NCBI GenBank assembly: GCA_025024175.1
Contig: QCXZ01000137.1
Coordinates: 81,654,680-81,718,679, forward strand
Direction: 5' to 3'
Source of the DNA: Rhyzopertha dominica
Lineage: Eukaryota > Arthropoda > Insecta > Coleoptera > Bostrichidae
DNA length: 64,000 nt
Below the pieces are notes generated by a model. That model was not told the origin of the DNA, did not search any database, and saw only the letters and a list, made by a program, of their open reading frames with translations. This document shows, one piece after another, positions 41,725-56,000 of the stretch. Made by a program: the position numbers and the translations under genes. Each line of letters starts with the position of its first letter. The stretch's first letter is position 1.

Positions 41725-44700
41725 TCATCTGTACCCGCTGTTTCTTCTGGTAAATATATATGGATGTTCAGAGGTCGGACATCGAAAAATTTGAAATGTA
41801 TCTCCACCGTCAAAACTTTTTTGTCCAACTGGTTCCAGCAGGTTGTTCCAAAGTGCGTTTACAACTGCAAGGTGCTACGTGAGATTAAAAGAAACATAAG
41901 CAAGTGCAGGATGCTGGTTATCAAATTTTAAAGTGCAATTTGGATAATGTAATTTATAGTGTTCCAATCGAAATAACGTTATATTGCTCTGCTATTGTTT
42001 AAAAATTTAACCAGCAATCTGATAACTTGCATCCCCATATTCGCATCAATGATTATTACTTCTTGCATTTCCTTTCTGGCTAAAATGGAAACAATCCTCA
42101 GACATGTAGCTGTAATCCGTTGTACCGTCCGCTTTGTTAGGAACGCTATAGTTTATACTGAAAGGCAAAGCCACAATAGTGAAGTTATCCGTGTCGAATT
42201 CTTCATAGGTGGCGACTTCCATTTCGACCCTCTGCCATTCGTTCATTATATCTACCAACTGTTGCTGCATATGGTCAAACCGTGGTCCGAATAGACACGG
42301 ACATTCCATGATGTGCGTTACATGGCAGCGTCTCGGCTTGTTTTTAAAGTCCACCAGCTTTTTGAGATCTGAAATAAAGAGGAAAATGAGATTATGTTGT
42401 GTTAATTTATTCGCAAGAGAAACTTACTAGGAGCAATTACTAGGTACAACAGAGTTTTTGGAAGGTTGTCCCGTAGTATTCTAAACGTTTCTACAAGATC
42501 TCTTCTGTGCTGCTCAATTACGTCATCCAGGTTTTTGGAGTAGCAAAGATGTGTACAGAAATCGTTGGGACCGATCATAAGGGATATAATCTAAAATGTT
42601 CCCTCAAAATTTTTCATTTTAGTCTTGTCTAAACTAAATGGATTTAGAAGTATGTCATATTTACATTTATCTAGCATATAATCTTTGTTAATGCATTCAT
42701 TTACATCAAACTTGCATACCTACATAGGTTACAATACCTTCCAGTCCTCTGTCACGTTCACCTCTGGATGACTTCTCATCCTGTTTATTAGGAGTCTGGC
42801 CATGTAAGGTATATCTGAGGAGATAGCTCCAGTTTCGGCCACATTGAACTGGGAATCCATATGACTGGTTAGAGATGATTTTCGAGAATATCCTATCAGG
42901 TCTGGGTTAAAAACTTTCAAAATGTTAGGGATGGTTAGATACTCTCTCCAGGTTCCTTGACCACCTGAAATATGGGATGGTAGAATACTGTAAAAACCAC
43001 TCAGTAAATATGAAACGTAGTACTGTAAGGTTGCCTATATTGAACTGGCTCCCCAAGACTACTTGTAAGATGGTAATTCAATATTCATTCACAGATGTCA
43101 AAGGGGAGCAATTATTATTATTTCGGTAAGATTTTCTCTCAATATGGACGATGTAACGGCGACATTCCGAAAGATGTATTGGAAGAAGCCTCCCTGGGTT
43201 CATCACCCCAAAAATCCAGAGAGAGGAACGAAAATGAATAACTATTTTGCTTTTAAATAATGGATTACCTAGTGACGTGTTAAAGGAATTAAGGACGAAG
43301 TCAGTCTTGTATGTTTTGCCAATAGATGCAAAGGTTTAAAATCATCTAGTCTTGGGACAAAATATTCGTTGCTAACTATCAAAGAAACATGATTATTAAG
43401 TATCCTAAAGTAATATTTATTTGTATAACGCTACTGAAAAATAGTTAATAAAATTTTAGAATGATATTACTTTCTGAATTAAACTTGCAGTTAAAAATAC
43501 CTACTTACTTATCTAAGCCAATTTCAAATTCTTACCAGCTGTAGGTGACAAGCCTCTGTTTTCATAAAGCACTTGGAAAACATTGGTGGCTTTTAATCCA
43601 GTACCAGCAGTTAAACTGTCACCTATGGCACCCACAACATCTACGTCCCCAGGCCTTAGTTCATGGACGCTTTTTGGCTTGGTGTGGCTTCTTGTGTTAT
43701 TTAAGGGACATGGGAATGGTACTGCACAGTCTATCACATCCTGAAGCTTCTGTAAATTTGAAAAGACTATCAGTAACTGTTCAAAATCCATAATACAAAT
43801 TATGTCCTTAAGAGGTTTTACGAATTCTGTTTTAAATCTACATGTAACATAACAGGGTTCTATTAAGGTCTAAAACGTCGGATTGGTAAAAATAATTTAG
43901 TAGAATGAGAAGGCAAGTATTATAATGTAGTAGAAAACCATAACTGCGACCATAAGTCTTTTACTGCTTTGGTCTACGCAACATACCTTGCAGCGAAGAC
44001 AATGCTAACAAGTATGTTCGTCAGCTGTCTATAACGATAAATGACTTGACCGTACATTACTTGCAGAATTAATGAGTAATTAGAATACATGCAACTTTTT
44101 ATTACTGTTCCTTATAATAATATTTGTTATTATCGGTGTCAGTTCATATAAATAATCTTGTGTAAGCATAGAAACATTGACAAATAACCATAAGATTTGT
44201 AACGATAGCTTATTAAAGCTTATTTTAATAAAATCGGTTATTTTATGCTTGCAAATATTTTCGAAAATTGGTTTTGATTATCCTAGGTCAAGAGGAAAGA
44301 GATGAGACACTTGTACCAGGGATTAAAGAATAGCGATTGTGAATAGAGGCAACGATTTCTGATCTATAGAGATAAGAAATGCAGTTTTACTAGGGATGGA
44401 AAAAGAGCAGCAGGAAGGTGGAAAGACTATTTTGAAGATGTCTTAAATGTAGATAGTTTCGAGGAAGACAAGGATATAATGAAGAAGACCAGTAGAACAT
44501 TCCTGAGTCAACAAAAAATTAAGTAGAGAAAATTATAAGTCAGCTAAAGAAAAATACAAGTCCTGATGGAAATGGAGTAGCAACCGAATTAATGAAGCAT
44601 GTGGGAGAACAATTAATAATATGGCAACAAGAATAAATCCTAGCAAAATGGAAGGAAACTATAATAATTCTACTACACAAAAAGGAATTAATAGACCAAA

Positions 44701-47345
44701 TTTGTGTACTCGTTGCTTCTTTAATTTTAAACGGGTTTTATGATTCCATAGGAAGAACGTTTTTTCTACTATGAAAGAAATATGATACGTCTATTGAAGA
44801 TGGCTATGAATGATTCGGTTAGTAGACTTATAACTAATAACGATATTTTAGCACCTTTCAACAATCATATGTAATACAGTTTTGGGAGAAAATAATCAGA
44901 AAAAATTGTAATAGATAAATGTCTTGCATTTGGGAATGTAGTGACAATCCTAGCAAGATCAAATATAGAGTTGTAAGGAGCAATAAGAAAACTGGAAGCC
45001 AAAGGAAGAAAGTAAATGCAAATATAAATACAGGAGACCAACAAAAAACAGTAAACATAGAATTAGACAGGGTAAATGGACAGCTTCATATATCAGGGAA
45101 TATTAATAACATGAGAAGGCGGAAATAAGAGGAAGGATAATAAAAAAGAAGCTTCCACAAACCTTTTAAAGAGTTTCCTTAATAACTACAACTACTACAT
45201 AAGCTTGTCGAGTATATTACAGTAAAAACGTAACAAATCACTTCGAATTTACTAAAAATCTTTATCAAAGATTGAAAGCCACGTATTTGGACTGCATTCC
45301 TCATCAGAGTTCAAGAAATGATGCTACTTTTGTACCTCAAAAAGCAAGTCTCTTTCAAAACAGAACTTAAATCTCAACTGGACCGTAAAAGTTTGTGAAA
45401 GGCGTAACTTTTCAACAACACTCATGCAGATACAGGTGTATTTCAGATTTGCGACATCGGTTTCGGACAACCGACCAGCTATTGCAGCAACTCATAAGAC
45501 TAACTGGAGCTGGCCATTCGCACGCAACTGCGATATCATTTCGAAATTTGCTAGCATTTTAAAATGCATAGAGAAAGCAATCACGTACGATGTGGTGACC
45601 TGATAAATAAAGCAGAGCGGTTGATTATGCCAACTTCCGAACTTCTTTGGGGTTATATAACAGCTTCCGTTGAGATTGCATTATGTGTATTTTGAATGTT
45701 TAATAATTGCGGTAAGTTCAAATATATTGCACAAACTCGAATAACTTGTGCGCAGTGAGCTGTCCTAAATTTTAAATTGACTTGCTTTGCTGCCTCGGTT
45801 TAAACGTGTTTCGATATTATTATTGATCTATATACTCGAGTGGATTATAACTGATGTTGGTTGTATTGCAACACCACACGTTGTAATTATTTGTCAATGA
45901 AACGTTTCTGTGCAATTACAGACTTGCTTGTTTCCATTTTCTTATAAACATAATTGTTGCTATATTTAAAAGCCCCAGAGCTTCTATACTTTCTACTTAT
46001 GATATATAGGCCGTTATTCTCCNTTAAAATTAAAAAAGAAACGAATACTAGTAACAATTTAAAATGAGTACCTACTTACTGAATGCAAAAGCTCTCAGAT
46101 ACTTAGAAATAAACACAAAACCACTAACCTTTAAAAAATTAAATGTATTTTCTTCATGTATATGTGGCAATTCTGTTATAAATCAATTTCTATTAGAGTT
46201 TTTTGCAATTATGAATGTGTGCTCTCCTTTACTGGAACCTGCCGATGCTTATTATCATCATTTATTTATAGTATCAATTAATGAGCAACATCTTTCGTGG
46301 CACGACATGATATGGTCATCTTGTCTTCTGGTTAGCAGCCATAAATATGAAACATACAGTGCAATTTACGTTTTAGTTTATGTTTTTTACCCCTAGGAAT
46401 ACAACCGGTAATCAAGTATTATACAAGACGCAGAAGTATACGTGTAATCAGATTTCCATAAGTGAATGAGCAGCTTTTGCAGCGTTTACGCACAGAGCAG
46501 GATGTATTCTTCGACCAGTTCTTCAGAAACGAAGTGAAAGATTTAATTAAACCGCCAGTACCTTCTTGTAGCTCCTTTTGCAAAGTGAAGGGATTAGTTT
46601 ACATTAATAGAGAAATCCATTTACGAGGAAGTAGGTAAATTCTGGCTTATGGGTATCACTATTACGTGTAATTTGATAATTCACTTTCATACGTGGCGAA
46701 GAAATTTCGTATATGGGATAGGTTAGCCTAGGTAAGTTATGTAACTGTGTGGTTATAGCACATGTCAAAAATTGTATTAGTACAAATATTCGCAATTTAC
46801 ACACCAAGGTAGAGGAAATGAAACGGGACGGGCGCAGTAAAGGCAAGAAACATTTAGAAAAGGAATGAAAGACAAATAAAAAGAAAATTCAGCAGTGCAG
46901 GTTATATACAACAAAGTTTTGCGCAAAAGAAATTTAGTAAGCTCTACATGTAAGCACTACCTCTACAGAGGAAGTTATACGAAGATTTTGTCAGCAAATT
47001 TGTCCAAGAAAGAACTAAACTACACGTTCTATCGCCTATAAGTAGGACGCTTGTTTACGATCCTTAAAAATTCGATCTGTAGCACTTACAGTTTAAATTC
47101 TTGCTGAAGCAGTACCGAAAAAGGAAAGCTATTAAACATTAAGCGACTATAGGAGTATGTTACGTTTACTCACATTCTTGCTGTAAAGTATCATGTGGCT
47201 CCGATCGCTCTCGACCTGTCTATGCAGCCTCTTGAATCTCATCTGCCTGTAAGCCCTGTAGGCTGGAAGCAGTCTGTTTTCTAGCCTGCCGTGGTGTGTT
47301 ACATACGTTAGGCTCACTACGTGCGCAAATCCAATTACAGCCAAC
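41725..47345 (-). CDS. Secreted phospholipase B1-like GDSL lipase, copy 2 (start unresolved)
   Basis: Exons: a probable early exon 47345-47174, then 43749-43536, 42964-42738, 42590-42428, 42368-42060 and 41864-41725. From 43749 to the stop every phase closes. Catalytic blocks are intact: GDSL in [26 protein letters not shown] in MIGPNDFC, and DCFHFSQKG. The terminal exon has [16 protein letters not shown] and ends SGYR. The 47345-47174 exon is assigned because its RLENRLLPAYRAYRQMRFKR aligns with FLEKFIVPFRIFREARFRQS of copy 3, it ends in a phase-0 GTGAGT donor, and a hydrophobic stretch (LAVIGFAHVVSL) precedes it. It has no ATG and needs a small exon further upstream that I could not place. 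Confidence 0.88.
43750..47173 (-). other. First long intron of lipase copy 2
   Basis: A 3.4-kb intron holding the RTE-like fragment described separately. Frames such as 46064-46396 and 46604-46846 lack any domain. Nothing else is supportable. Confidence 0.5.
44330..45125 (+). mobile_element. Degenerate RTE-like non-LTR fragment in a lipase intron
   Basis: The plus strand reads RWKDYFEDVLNVDSFEEDKD (about 44420-44480), followed after a frameshift by a decayed KNTSPDGNGVATELMKHVGE-type block. These resemble the craniofacial/RTE-type linker WxxYFxxLLN and the SPGxDxIPxELIK motif. The later NKKTGSQRKKVNANI stretch has no clear assignment. It is antisense to the lipase. Confidence 0.45.
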
Positions 47346-49700
47346 CTGTAAACGAAGTTTGTGGCATTTAACGTACGCTACAAAGAAAAGTGTGTCAGAT
47401 TGATCAACCAAAAGTAAATTGATACGTGCTGCACTAAGCCGTTTCAACACCCGCGATGATGGTACGTCCTATTATTTCCTTCAAGAATTTCACGAAGAGA
47501 TATGTGGTATCCGAGCTCAGCATGGAGCCCGGAGGTCAATGCCAAACAACTATATGCCACTTTCAAACGTATTATGTAACTTTCGCTAACTCAATAATAA
47601 AAAGTTCTTAACGCGACAATAATTACTATGCGTGCAATAAGTATGTTCTCTGGATGAGTGAGCAGGTTACATGTTTGAACTTTAGGCTCTTCGTGACGTG
47701 CCAAGTCTTCAGTTTCGTCATTGTTTTTCAGGTTAGCTTGTGTTGCGCTATAGTGCCATTTATGGTAATAATATTGCATGCATATTACTGCGTCTATCAG
47801 TTGATATGTTCATTGCAAAACTGCGAATTCTTTAATATTGTTAAATGACAGTAAATTGTACTTTGCAACGCAGAGACATGAATTAATTAGGCAAGTTCCA
47901 CAAATACACGAATAAAACAGTTTCTAAGCTTCTGGCAAAGGCAAATACAATTTTGCGAAATTGTTATTCATGAGGTAGGATTATTAATGATCTAAACGTA
48001 ATGAGTAAAGCTTCTTGCTTAAACAAATCATATCGGCATCAACAATACATAAGTAAAACAAAGAGATGCTGAAGTTTCCTTTAAGCCTTTTGTACATGGA
48101 CTGAGTTTATGAAAAGTAAAAGATGGATAAGATTTTTAAAATGCTAGTAAAAATTAATAGTAATCTGGTGTAACCCCGATCTACGTGCAGATTTGGAAGT
48201 GTCAGAGGAAAGCGTCAGAGAAAGTATCCTAAAGGTGTAGCTAAATCTAGATCTCAAAATGTATTTTTTTAAAAGGTTATAAATGTTATCTTAAAGTAAT
48301 TAAGTAATTAAGTATGAGCTAACCCTATTCAGGGTATTAAAAAAAGAATGTCAAATATTTAAAGCAGTAATACTATGGATGAAAATAAGCAGAAAAATTT
48401 CAAGGTAACGGGGGTCTTGATGTTTAATGCTTGATGATCAAGTAAAACCAAACCAGTTGTTCGAATTCTCCAAACAAGAGAAGTACTAATTCCTACCTTA
48501 ACTAATATTTTCCGTATTCTCTGTCCCCGGATTATGCTCTATGCATGCTAGAATAGATACAGACTATGGTCTTCCGAATCAAAAGCATTGTTTGCACAGT
48601 GAACCGGTACCTTGCAAAATTTGGTGAATTTTTCCGAACCATACATACATGAAGATCAAGGTTTCGCTGAGAATTATTAACAGTTAGTATTCATATCTTT
48701 AAAAAACGACCAAAGGTTCGTAATAGCATTTGTAAAACCCTCATAGTTATCCAATAGGCAAAATGGTTAATTGGTTTTTGAATTGTNACCTGNTGCATTG
48801 TCTGATATTTAACGACACTTTATCGAAAACACTAAGCTAGATAATGATATCATAAGCAAAGTGCAAAAAAATAGATTGACCTCTTGTTTGAATGGTAAAA
48901 CGGAAATACATAAACTGGTTGCTTTCCCACTCTGATGTGTAGCAAAGCTATAATAAGCAATCAATTCAGAAACAAGTGTAGATGCACCTTTTGTCCTAGT
49001 TGTTAAGAAACAAGTTGTACATTCCGTAAAGAAGCGAACTAAAGTCGTTGATTACAGAATTTGGGATACTTAAACAATTATTTAAAGAATGAGCTCACAA
49101 AATAGGCACAGTATGACATTATTATTAATGAATGCGTTTAGTTTAAACAATTGACAACAAGTGCCAGGTGGAAGTAGATTAAATATGATCTTGTGCCTAA
49201 AAGAAAAGAATATGAATGATTATTCCTCTGAAATTTCTGTTTATCTGTCTAGACTTTACTTAAGCATGCGTGCTATAACGAACTAATTATGAATGAATCA
49301 AATTTTCGTTCTTCAAATGGCAGCATTTACTCTTAATTATTAAAAGGGTAGATCGGTTATATACAATCGATCATATTTTAAACCTCTAAAGAAAATACAA
49401 ATGTGCAAAGTAAATATACGGTAAAATCTTAAGTACATATTTGTCCACAAATGATGTGCCTTAGGGATTCGCTAGTGAAAGTTTTTGTTACTTGAATCTT
49501 AAGCAGATTTTGATCTCTTAAAGGAAAAATCGAATGCATTAGTATAGTCTCTGTTTTCCAGCACCATCAGCATTAACACGTTACCATTTATTTGCAGGTA
49601 AGAAACAAGTTGATTACTTGTATTAGCTAATTTGACTCAGATGTTTTCCGCATTTTAAATAAAAGGGTTTGGTAGTTATTCAGTTTTACCTTGGAGAATC
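47346..49700. other. Spacer upstream of lipase copy 2
   Basis: A missing first exon of copy 2 should lie in or beyond this stretch. ATGATG followed by a GTACGT donor occurs near 47456-47466 on the minus strand, but its phase does not match. No other feature is supported. Confidence 0.4.
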
Positions 49701-50209
49701 TTCACTGACAAATGATGACGATTTGATCGACCTGTGCAAATAATTATAGTTTGCTTTCCATTTGCAAATGTAAATGTATTTACTAATTATAGAAGTAAGT
49801 ACTTACAAAATGACATTACAAGTTTGTTTGATACTTCAATTATTGGAAGAAATACATTTCTACGTTGTGTCCATTTTTCCAAATTTTTATATGAAAACGA
49901 GGTATTATCTAACATCTTTATCAATTTTTCATTTGCTCTTTATTTCTCATTTGCTTTATAAACTTAGGAAACAACAGATTAAATTTCAGTATCAAATGAA
50001 GAAAGAATTTGTAAAATTTGCACTCAATATATATATATATATTCTAAATAAATATTTAAAATTTACAAGATTACGATATCTATGTTGTTGATCTTAAAAA
50101 AAACCTACTTTTTCCGTTGAAATTATTTACAAATATACCTCCCTACTTACAATTGCACCAAAGTCATTGCACCTAGAGTCGATTAGCAATTTTTTTTTCA
50201 CAAAGCGTC

Positions 50210-50445
50210 ACACTTTCATTACGTCCTCATCGCCGTGAAAACACTGACTGCTTTCGGAATGGGAAACATCATTAAATATACGTAATCCTGAATCAAAGTC
50301 TAGGACGCGGCAAGGCCGACAACGTATTGCAGAATTCGGTGTTCCACATTTCGAACACGCTAAGCCCCACCGGAATATGTCTTGACCATTCGGTACGCGA
50401 AAGGATACTAAACCAAAGCAGTGAAAACGAAAATTCAGTTAGTTA
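50210..50445 (-). other. GC-rich open frame without ATG, possible coding exon
   Basis: On the minus strand about 78 codons are open, including SFRVPNGQDIFRWGLACSKC, then GTPNSAIRCRPCRVLDFD, to a stop after DEDVMKV. The stretch is clearly GC-richer than its surroundings. It has a CxxC pair and a CRPC that could form a small zinc ribbon, and a possible acceptor GGTTTAG at about 50410. There is no ATG, so it would be a terminal exon of an unknown gene or a remnant. I recognise no family. Confidence 0.3.
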
Positions 50446-52400
50446 AACTATCAGCCTTCCCTTTTCCTTCCCTAGTTTTAATTTTGGGAGGTACTTAGGT
50501 ATTTATTAAATAACTCCAAACGAAGTTGAAATATGCTCAAGCTAGAGATACATATGTTTCATGTCGTGTGAGAAGTTTTGTACGATGAAACACCTGTTGA
50601 CAAAGCCACCCATACTAATTGTTTTCATCTTAAGATAAGTAAAAATCGCTCACTGCCAAGCATTTCTCTGTGGCGATATTTCAAACGACGTATGTAAAGG
50701 TATTGAGGTCATAAATTCTTGAAGTTATCAAACGAAGAGTATCGTAAACCATGCTTAACAAATGATCCTTCCAGCTTAAGATTCCGCTTTAAAAATTCTT
50801 AAAAGTTGCAATTTTTCGCTCTATTTACGTTGAAAATGACATCACAAAAACAAAATATGTATAAATACAAGATCTAAGTATGGATAGGAAAACTTTATTG
50901 GCAAGCAAATAATAAAATACATTACATATAAACACAAAAAGTAAAGTACATATAATAAAAGTAATAATATTATCTCAACTTGAATAAGTAATTTCTTTAG
51001 TTACTTAGTAGAACAATAAAATGTAAATAGTAAATAGAAGAATTGTTCATCACTCATCTTCACAACGTTCGCATTTTCAACTTCTTTTTCCTCCATCTTC
51101 ATTTTAACGTTGGGAGCAATTATGCTCAGTGGAATATCTTGAGAAGAATCACTTGAGCCACTGAGTTCTGAGTATATTTATGTTTTTTTAACCTTTTGTG
51201 GATGAAGCTGTATTTAAAGAATTAATTGAGACCTGGTCTAGCTAAAAGATTTTTACCTCTACGTTGTCCATCTAGAACTTGATTCTAGCCCTTCCATTCG
51301 TGTCCTTTGTAAGCTTATTGAGAGCCAGGGGCTCAAACGGAAAAAGTCCAGTTGCACGGTGGCACTTTGCGGATTAGCATTAATTTTTGGACTAATTGCA
51401 TACCATCGGAATGCTTCCATTCCTCCTTGATTCCTGTCTCCACTTGTCCATAGCTTTTCGCCAATCAACAAAGATTTAAAATGGACGGAAAAATTGCTGG
51501 ACTTTAATAACAGGATCTACACTTAATACCTATACGGGGTAAACTACTACGAAATTAAAGTAAAATTACTCAAATAGTCAAGAGGTATTGTTAAATAAAT
51601 AAGTGTTCAGAATTCAGAGTATTTTGTGTTTTCAATCAAGTATTATATATTAAAACTTATCTTAACTATGATTTCTAAAGAAATCACATGCATGTTCGCA
51701 CGACAACTTAACAAGCGATTTGTTAAAAAAATACTAAGGAAGTTTTTTGTTTTCTCTAATAGTAAATAATGTCAAAAATACTATGCAATTGTTTCTACTT
51801 TTAGCCGCTATTATCTTTACATGTTAACTACTTAGTTAAGTGAATGCAACCATATTTTTTACCATCATCTGTAGTTAATTAATAGCACTTTCTCTCACAT
51901 GGCATCATCTACGTTCATCGGCATATTTACAAATTGCAGTGTGGATAATAAGCAGGACTAGACAATAAGGAAATTTTTGTATCTACATTTAGATACATGT
52001 CTTTATTCAGTACTTATATACACTGTTGTCCCACTCCAAAATTCAATATTTGTTTAGTACTTTGAGCATGCTGCAAAATCGCACACCTTTTTATTTTTAC
52101 TGTTAGGTGTAATAGGAAGTTTACCAATTATGTAGCTATTTATCTCAAAATCTGTATTGACCAGTTACTCTTCAAATTTTTAATTTAACATCAACTTTCT
52201 ATAACATTAGACCTGAACTGCAATACAAAAAGCTAATCAATAACGTTATTGTTAACGTCGATTTCTTGATGCTTGATACTTCTTCAAGCATTTAAAGATA
52301 GCTTAAGGCAAGCTACTTTACTTACCTAACAAGGCCGCACTATATTCTGTACGACAGGGAACTTCTAGTATATTATTTGCTATAAAACTCTTTCAACATT
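50446..52400. other. Spacer
   Basis: AT-rich, without a supportable gene. A minus-strand frame at 51259-51471 has no domain. Confidence 0.4.
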
Positions 52401-52408
52401 ACTGAGGA

Positions 52409-52540
52409 GGTTGACAGTTGATTATATTGACTGATCACAAACCACTTCTTTCTCAAATCTTTCCTAAAGTAAATTTGTGAATAGACCTTGTAGAAGAATT
52501 CCTCAGCAAATGTTTTCATACAGACAATAAGAAAGTCGTC
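52409..52540 (+). mobile_element. Possible LTR-retrotransposon RNase H fragment
   Basis: The plus strand reads QLIILTDHKPLLSQIFPK, matching the TDHKPL motif of Ty3/gypsy-type RT-RNase H junctions. Only this short piece remains, with a stop shortly after. Confidence 0.35.
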
Positions 52541-52935
52541 GCATGTGTTTAGTGGACTTGAGGCAATAGATTACTTTGATTTCGAGAAGTTTCGAGAAGC
52601 TTAATAATTATTACATTGGCATTGCCACCTAGATGAAGTAAACCATTGTCTCGTTGCAATAAATAATTTTAGGCAAAAATTACCTATAATTAATCATACT
52701 AAAAACGAAATTTTCGTAGTTGCCATTCCAAAATTTAACTGGCGTAAAAAGCCAAAGAATGAAAAATTTTCATTACATATGTAAATATGTATGATGTAAA
52801 TCTACACAGAAATGAAACATTAAATCTCGACACTTCTCTTTCCAATAAAAACATCTAATGAAAATCACCAGTGCTAAATAAAGAAAAGCAAAAAAGATAA
52901 TTGAAATTAAAGAACGCTTACGAAAAGTACACTAA

Positions 52936-52941
52936 TTTATT
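52936..52941 (-). terminator. Polyadenylation signal of lipase copy 3
   Basis: AATAAA on the minus strand, 72 bases past the stop codon of lipase copy 3. Confidence 0.55.
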
Positions 52942-53012
52942 ATGGCGAATCAATAAATACAAATAATGCCTAAGACATATCACAGAAGGATTAAACGGAT
53001 GGCAGTCAAATT

Positions 53013-56000
53013 TCAACAAACACTATTCTGTCCAGTGAAGAGATATGGTCGTTCTGGCGTTGGGCAATTGAATTTCTCAAAGGCTGGTAATACGTTAGTG
53101 CTTTTACACCCAACTGGCTCCAATAAGTTGTTCCAAAGAGCATTGGCCACTGAAACATTCACTATTTATTAATTTATTATAAAAATGATTACCTGTTTTA
53201 CTAACAGCAACACTGAGTGTCAACAAAATAGCATAGAATTTAAAATAACATAAACATGTGGCTTGAGAAGATTAAAACAAAACAGAAGATATAACGTCAT
53301 CAAATGTTATTTTTTAACAGAACCATAGACATTTTGCATGACATTCAAATTCTTGTTATATAATTTGGAATAAAAAACAATCAAAAACATGTACATGAAA
53401 TGAATGAAAGGCAAGCAAATATTCGAAATGTTCTAAGACAGTTCCAAAAATAACAACAACGTCGACCAGTATTAACAGACAAAAAGGTTCCATCTGTAAA
53501 TTTCAGTGATACTGAAAGAATGCAGAATCTACACGTAGTAAGTTTTTCTTCTGATACCAATCGTGTTTTTGTTATTTTTTTTTCAATTGTTGGTGTTTAA
53601 CAACTGTTTACTCCGGTCATCGTGGAACATGGAACACTACTACAGACCTATATTGCACTAAATACTGTTAGTATTTCACGAAACGGGTAGTGCGAAGTAT
53701 TTAATAAGATCTGGTCACCCTAAATTAAATAGCGACACAGAATGAAGAGAACATGCGATGAAAATCCTAAGCAACTTTTTATTTAAACAATTATTGCTGC
53801 TGGGTACGAGAAAATCCACAATGGGTTCATGAATTTTAATGTTTGGACAGGCATCATTAGTCAACGCATTATCGGTCTTTACTTTTTTGAAAATGATCTT
53901 ATTTGGTAGCTTAACTGACTGAGATATTTTCGAATGAGCTGGACAATGGTATCCCAAGGAAATACATTTGTTTCTGCACATTTTGGTGTAGTGATGCGTT
54001 GCTTCATTGATGATGTTTTAGCCAATAGACGAAAGGTCGCAGGGGAATTGTGAAATGTTCTCCCCGATCGCCAGTTTTGACTCCTTTATATTTTTTCTGG
54101 GGTCATTTATTACGCCGGGTTTGATCTTTAGAAACAACACTACTTTGCTCGTTACGCTCAAACGGTAGCCGATAAAATCACGAACAATTCGATACTAACC
54201 TGCAGCGTTCCCTTTCTGGCTAAAATGAAAACAATCCACGGAATTGAACGAATAATCGCTCCTTCCTTCTGGAGTCTTTGGATACGTGAAGTTCATCCAC
54301 ATGGGTTGAGCTACTACAGCAAAGTCGTTCGTGTTGAATTCTGGTTCCATGGAAATAGCTACCTGCAGTCGCTGCCAACTGTCCATCAGTTGGAAGTAAT
54401 ACTCACGCATATTTCGGTGGACCAAGCCCATGATGCAAGGGCAAGCTACGCTATGGGTTAGAAGGGCACAGTGAGCTNGGCGGTCNGGAAGGGTTGCTAG
54501 AATTTTTATACCTAGAAAAAGGTTTATTCATAATAATGCTCGAAAAAAAGTATATCAGTTTGGTCTAATTTTAATATTTGTTTTCGTTACTTACTAGGTG
54601 GTGGGATAACATTCACAATGGTTCTAGGTAAATGGTACTTCAATATCCGCAAAGCTTGTACTAAGTCGTCATGGTGATTTCTGAGAATAGAATTGATATC
54701 GTTGTAACAAAATTCTGTGCAGAAGTCGTTATCACCAATCATCAAAGTAATCATCTGAAAAGGGAAATCAGCTAAAGTTATGAAATTAACTCAACGCGTA
54801 TCTCTCCATATAAGTGGGGTACAATTAAAATCTTGTGCAAAAAAAAAACTTTAAAATTGTCTCAAAGCAACGTAGGATATACAGTCAAAATTACAAAAAT
54901 GCTTACATTCAACTAGTTTCAACGAATACGTGGCATTTAATAATAAAAATACGAAAATAGGAATACCTGCGAAATACCATTCTATTGTATTCGTTACATG
55001 ATAGTTTCATATTGCACGTTGTGTGCACCGTTGCATTTATCTTAGTCCTAACATTTATTTTACTTTCACACCGGTTTTTGCATCTTAAAGGTAGACCTGT
55101 AGAATACATATCTCACTCACATGTAATTTCAGCACATCCTTTGAAATGACATAATTTAATGGCATGTAAACACCACGATGTGCTCCGAACAACTGTTTTA
55201 TTCCTAAACAAAGAAAAAGGGCAGCTTTTACATTTTCTTCAGTCTAACACCAGTAATTTACTTAACGGCATTGGTTCCTTAAGAATGAATCAAAAGCTGG
55301 CAAAAATTGTGCCGTTATTTCAGGCAAAGAAGATTATTTGATAAAGTTTTTAATTGTTTTGGAAAACGGACATTTGGAAATGATTGAAAAAGACAATACG
55401 ATTAAATTGAACTACAAATTAAAGGAACTTTTTTAGACAAGGTAGAAGCAACTAATTTTGTGTATGAAGCCAAGACACCATGACTTTATGGACTTCCTCT
55501 AATACACAAAGATTGTTTCCTGTTGTTTGTTACATAAATGATCCATGTTAAAAATTGGTAATAAAGTTAAATATCGTTCTACGTGAAGTTATAGGCTTTT
55601 ACCTACTATTAAAAATACACTAGATTTGACCAACAAACATCTATTCTAAATGATTTTTGTAACTTTAATTGTCCACTTCTAAATTAATAATCTGATCTAA
55701 ATTAATATTGCATTCGTGCTTTTTGGTTTGACGTCAAGTTTGATTAGTTTAAAATTTTTGAAAGTCGTATTATATGTGAAAGTTCCCTTTTTCTTTTGTT
55801 ATATATGGTGCTGGTACTGCCGATGGCTATTCGTTCGCCAAAAGCACTTTACTGTTAAACGAATAAAGCGAATTTAACTCCAAGTATATTTTCTTAAAGA
55901 AGACTGAATTACTACAAAAAATTCCACTTCGAGAAATGGAATAATTTATTTCTACTCTGTAATTGGTTTATACTGCTGGGTAGCGTATGTTTAAGTAAAC

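Noticed and set aside
44858..45058. Hydrophobic minus-strand frame resembling a membrane protein
   Set aside because: It is the reverse reading of a Lys/Asn-rich degenerate retroelement stretch and has no start context or splice signals.
46604..46846. Minus-strand frame as the missing first exon of lipase copy 2
   Set aside because: It contains a hydrophobic segment but shows no likeness to the pro-segment of copy 3 and no suitable donor phase. The exon at 47174-47345 fits better.
49734..50091. Two overlapping plus-strand frames as genes
   Set aside because: They are low-complexity, AT-driven readings (Ile/Tyr/Phe/Lys-rich, crossing an (AT)n run) without domain, promoter or splice context.
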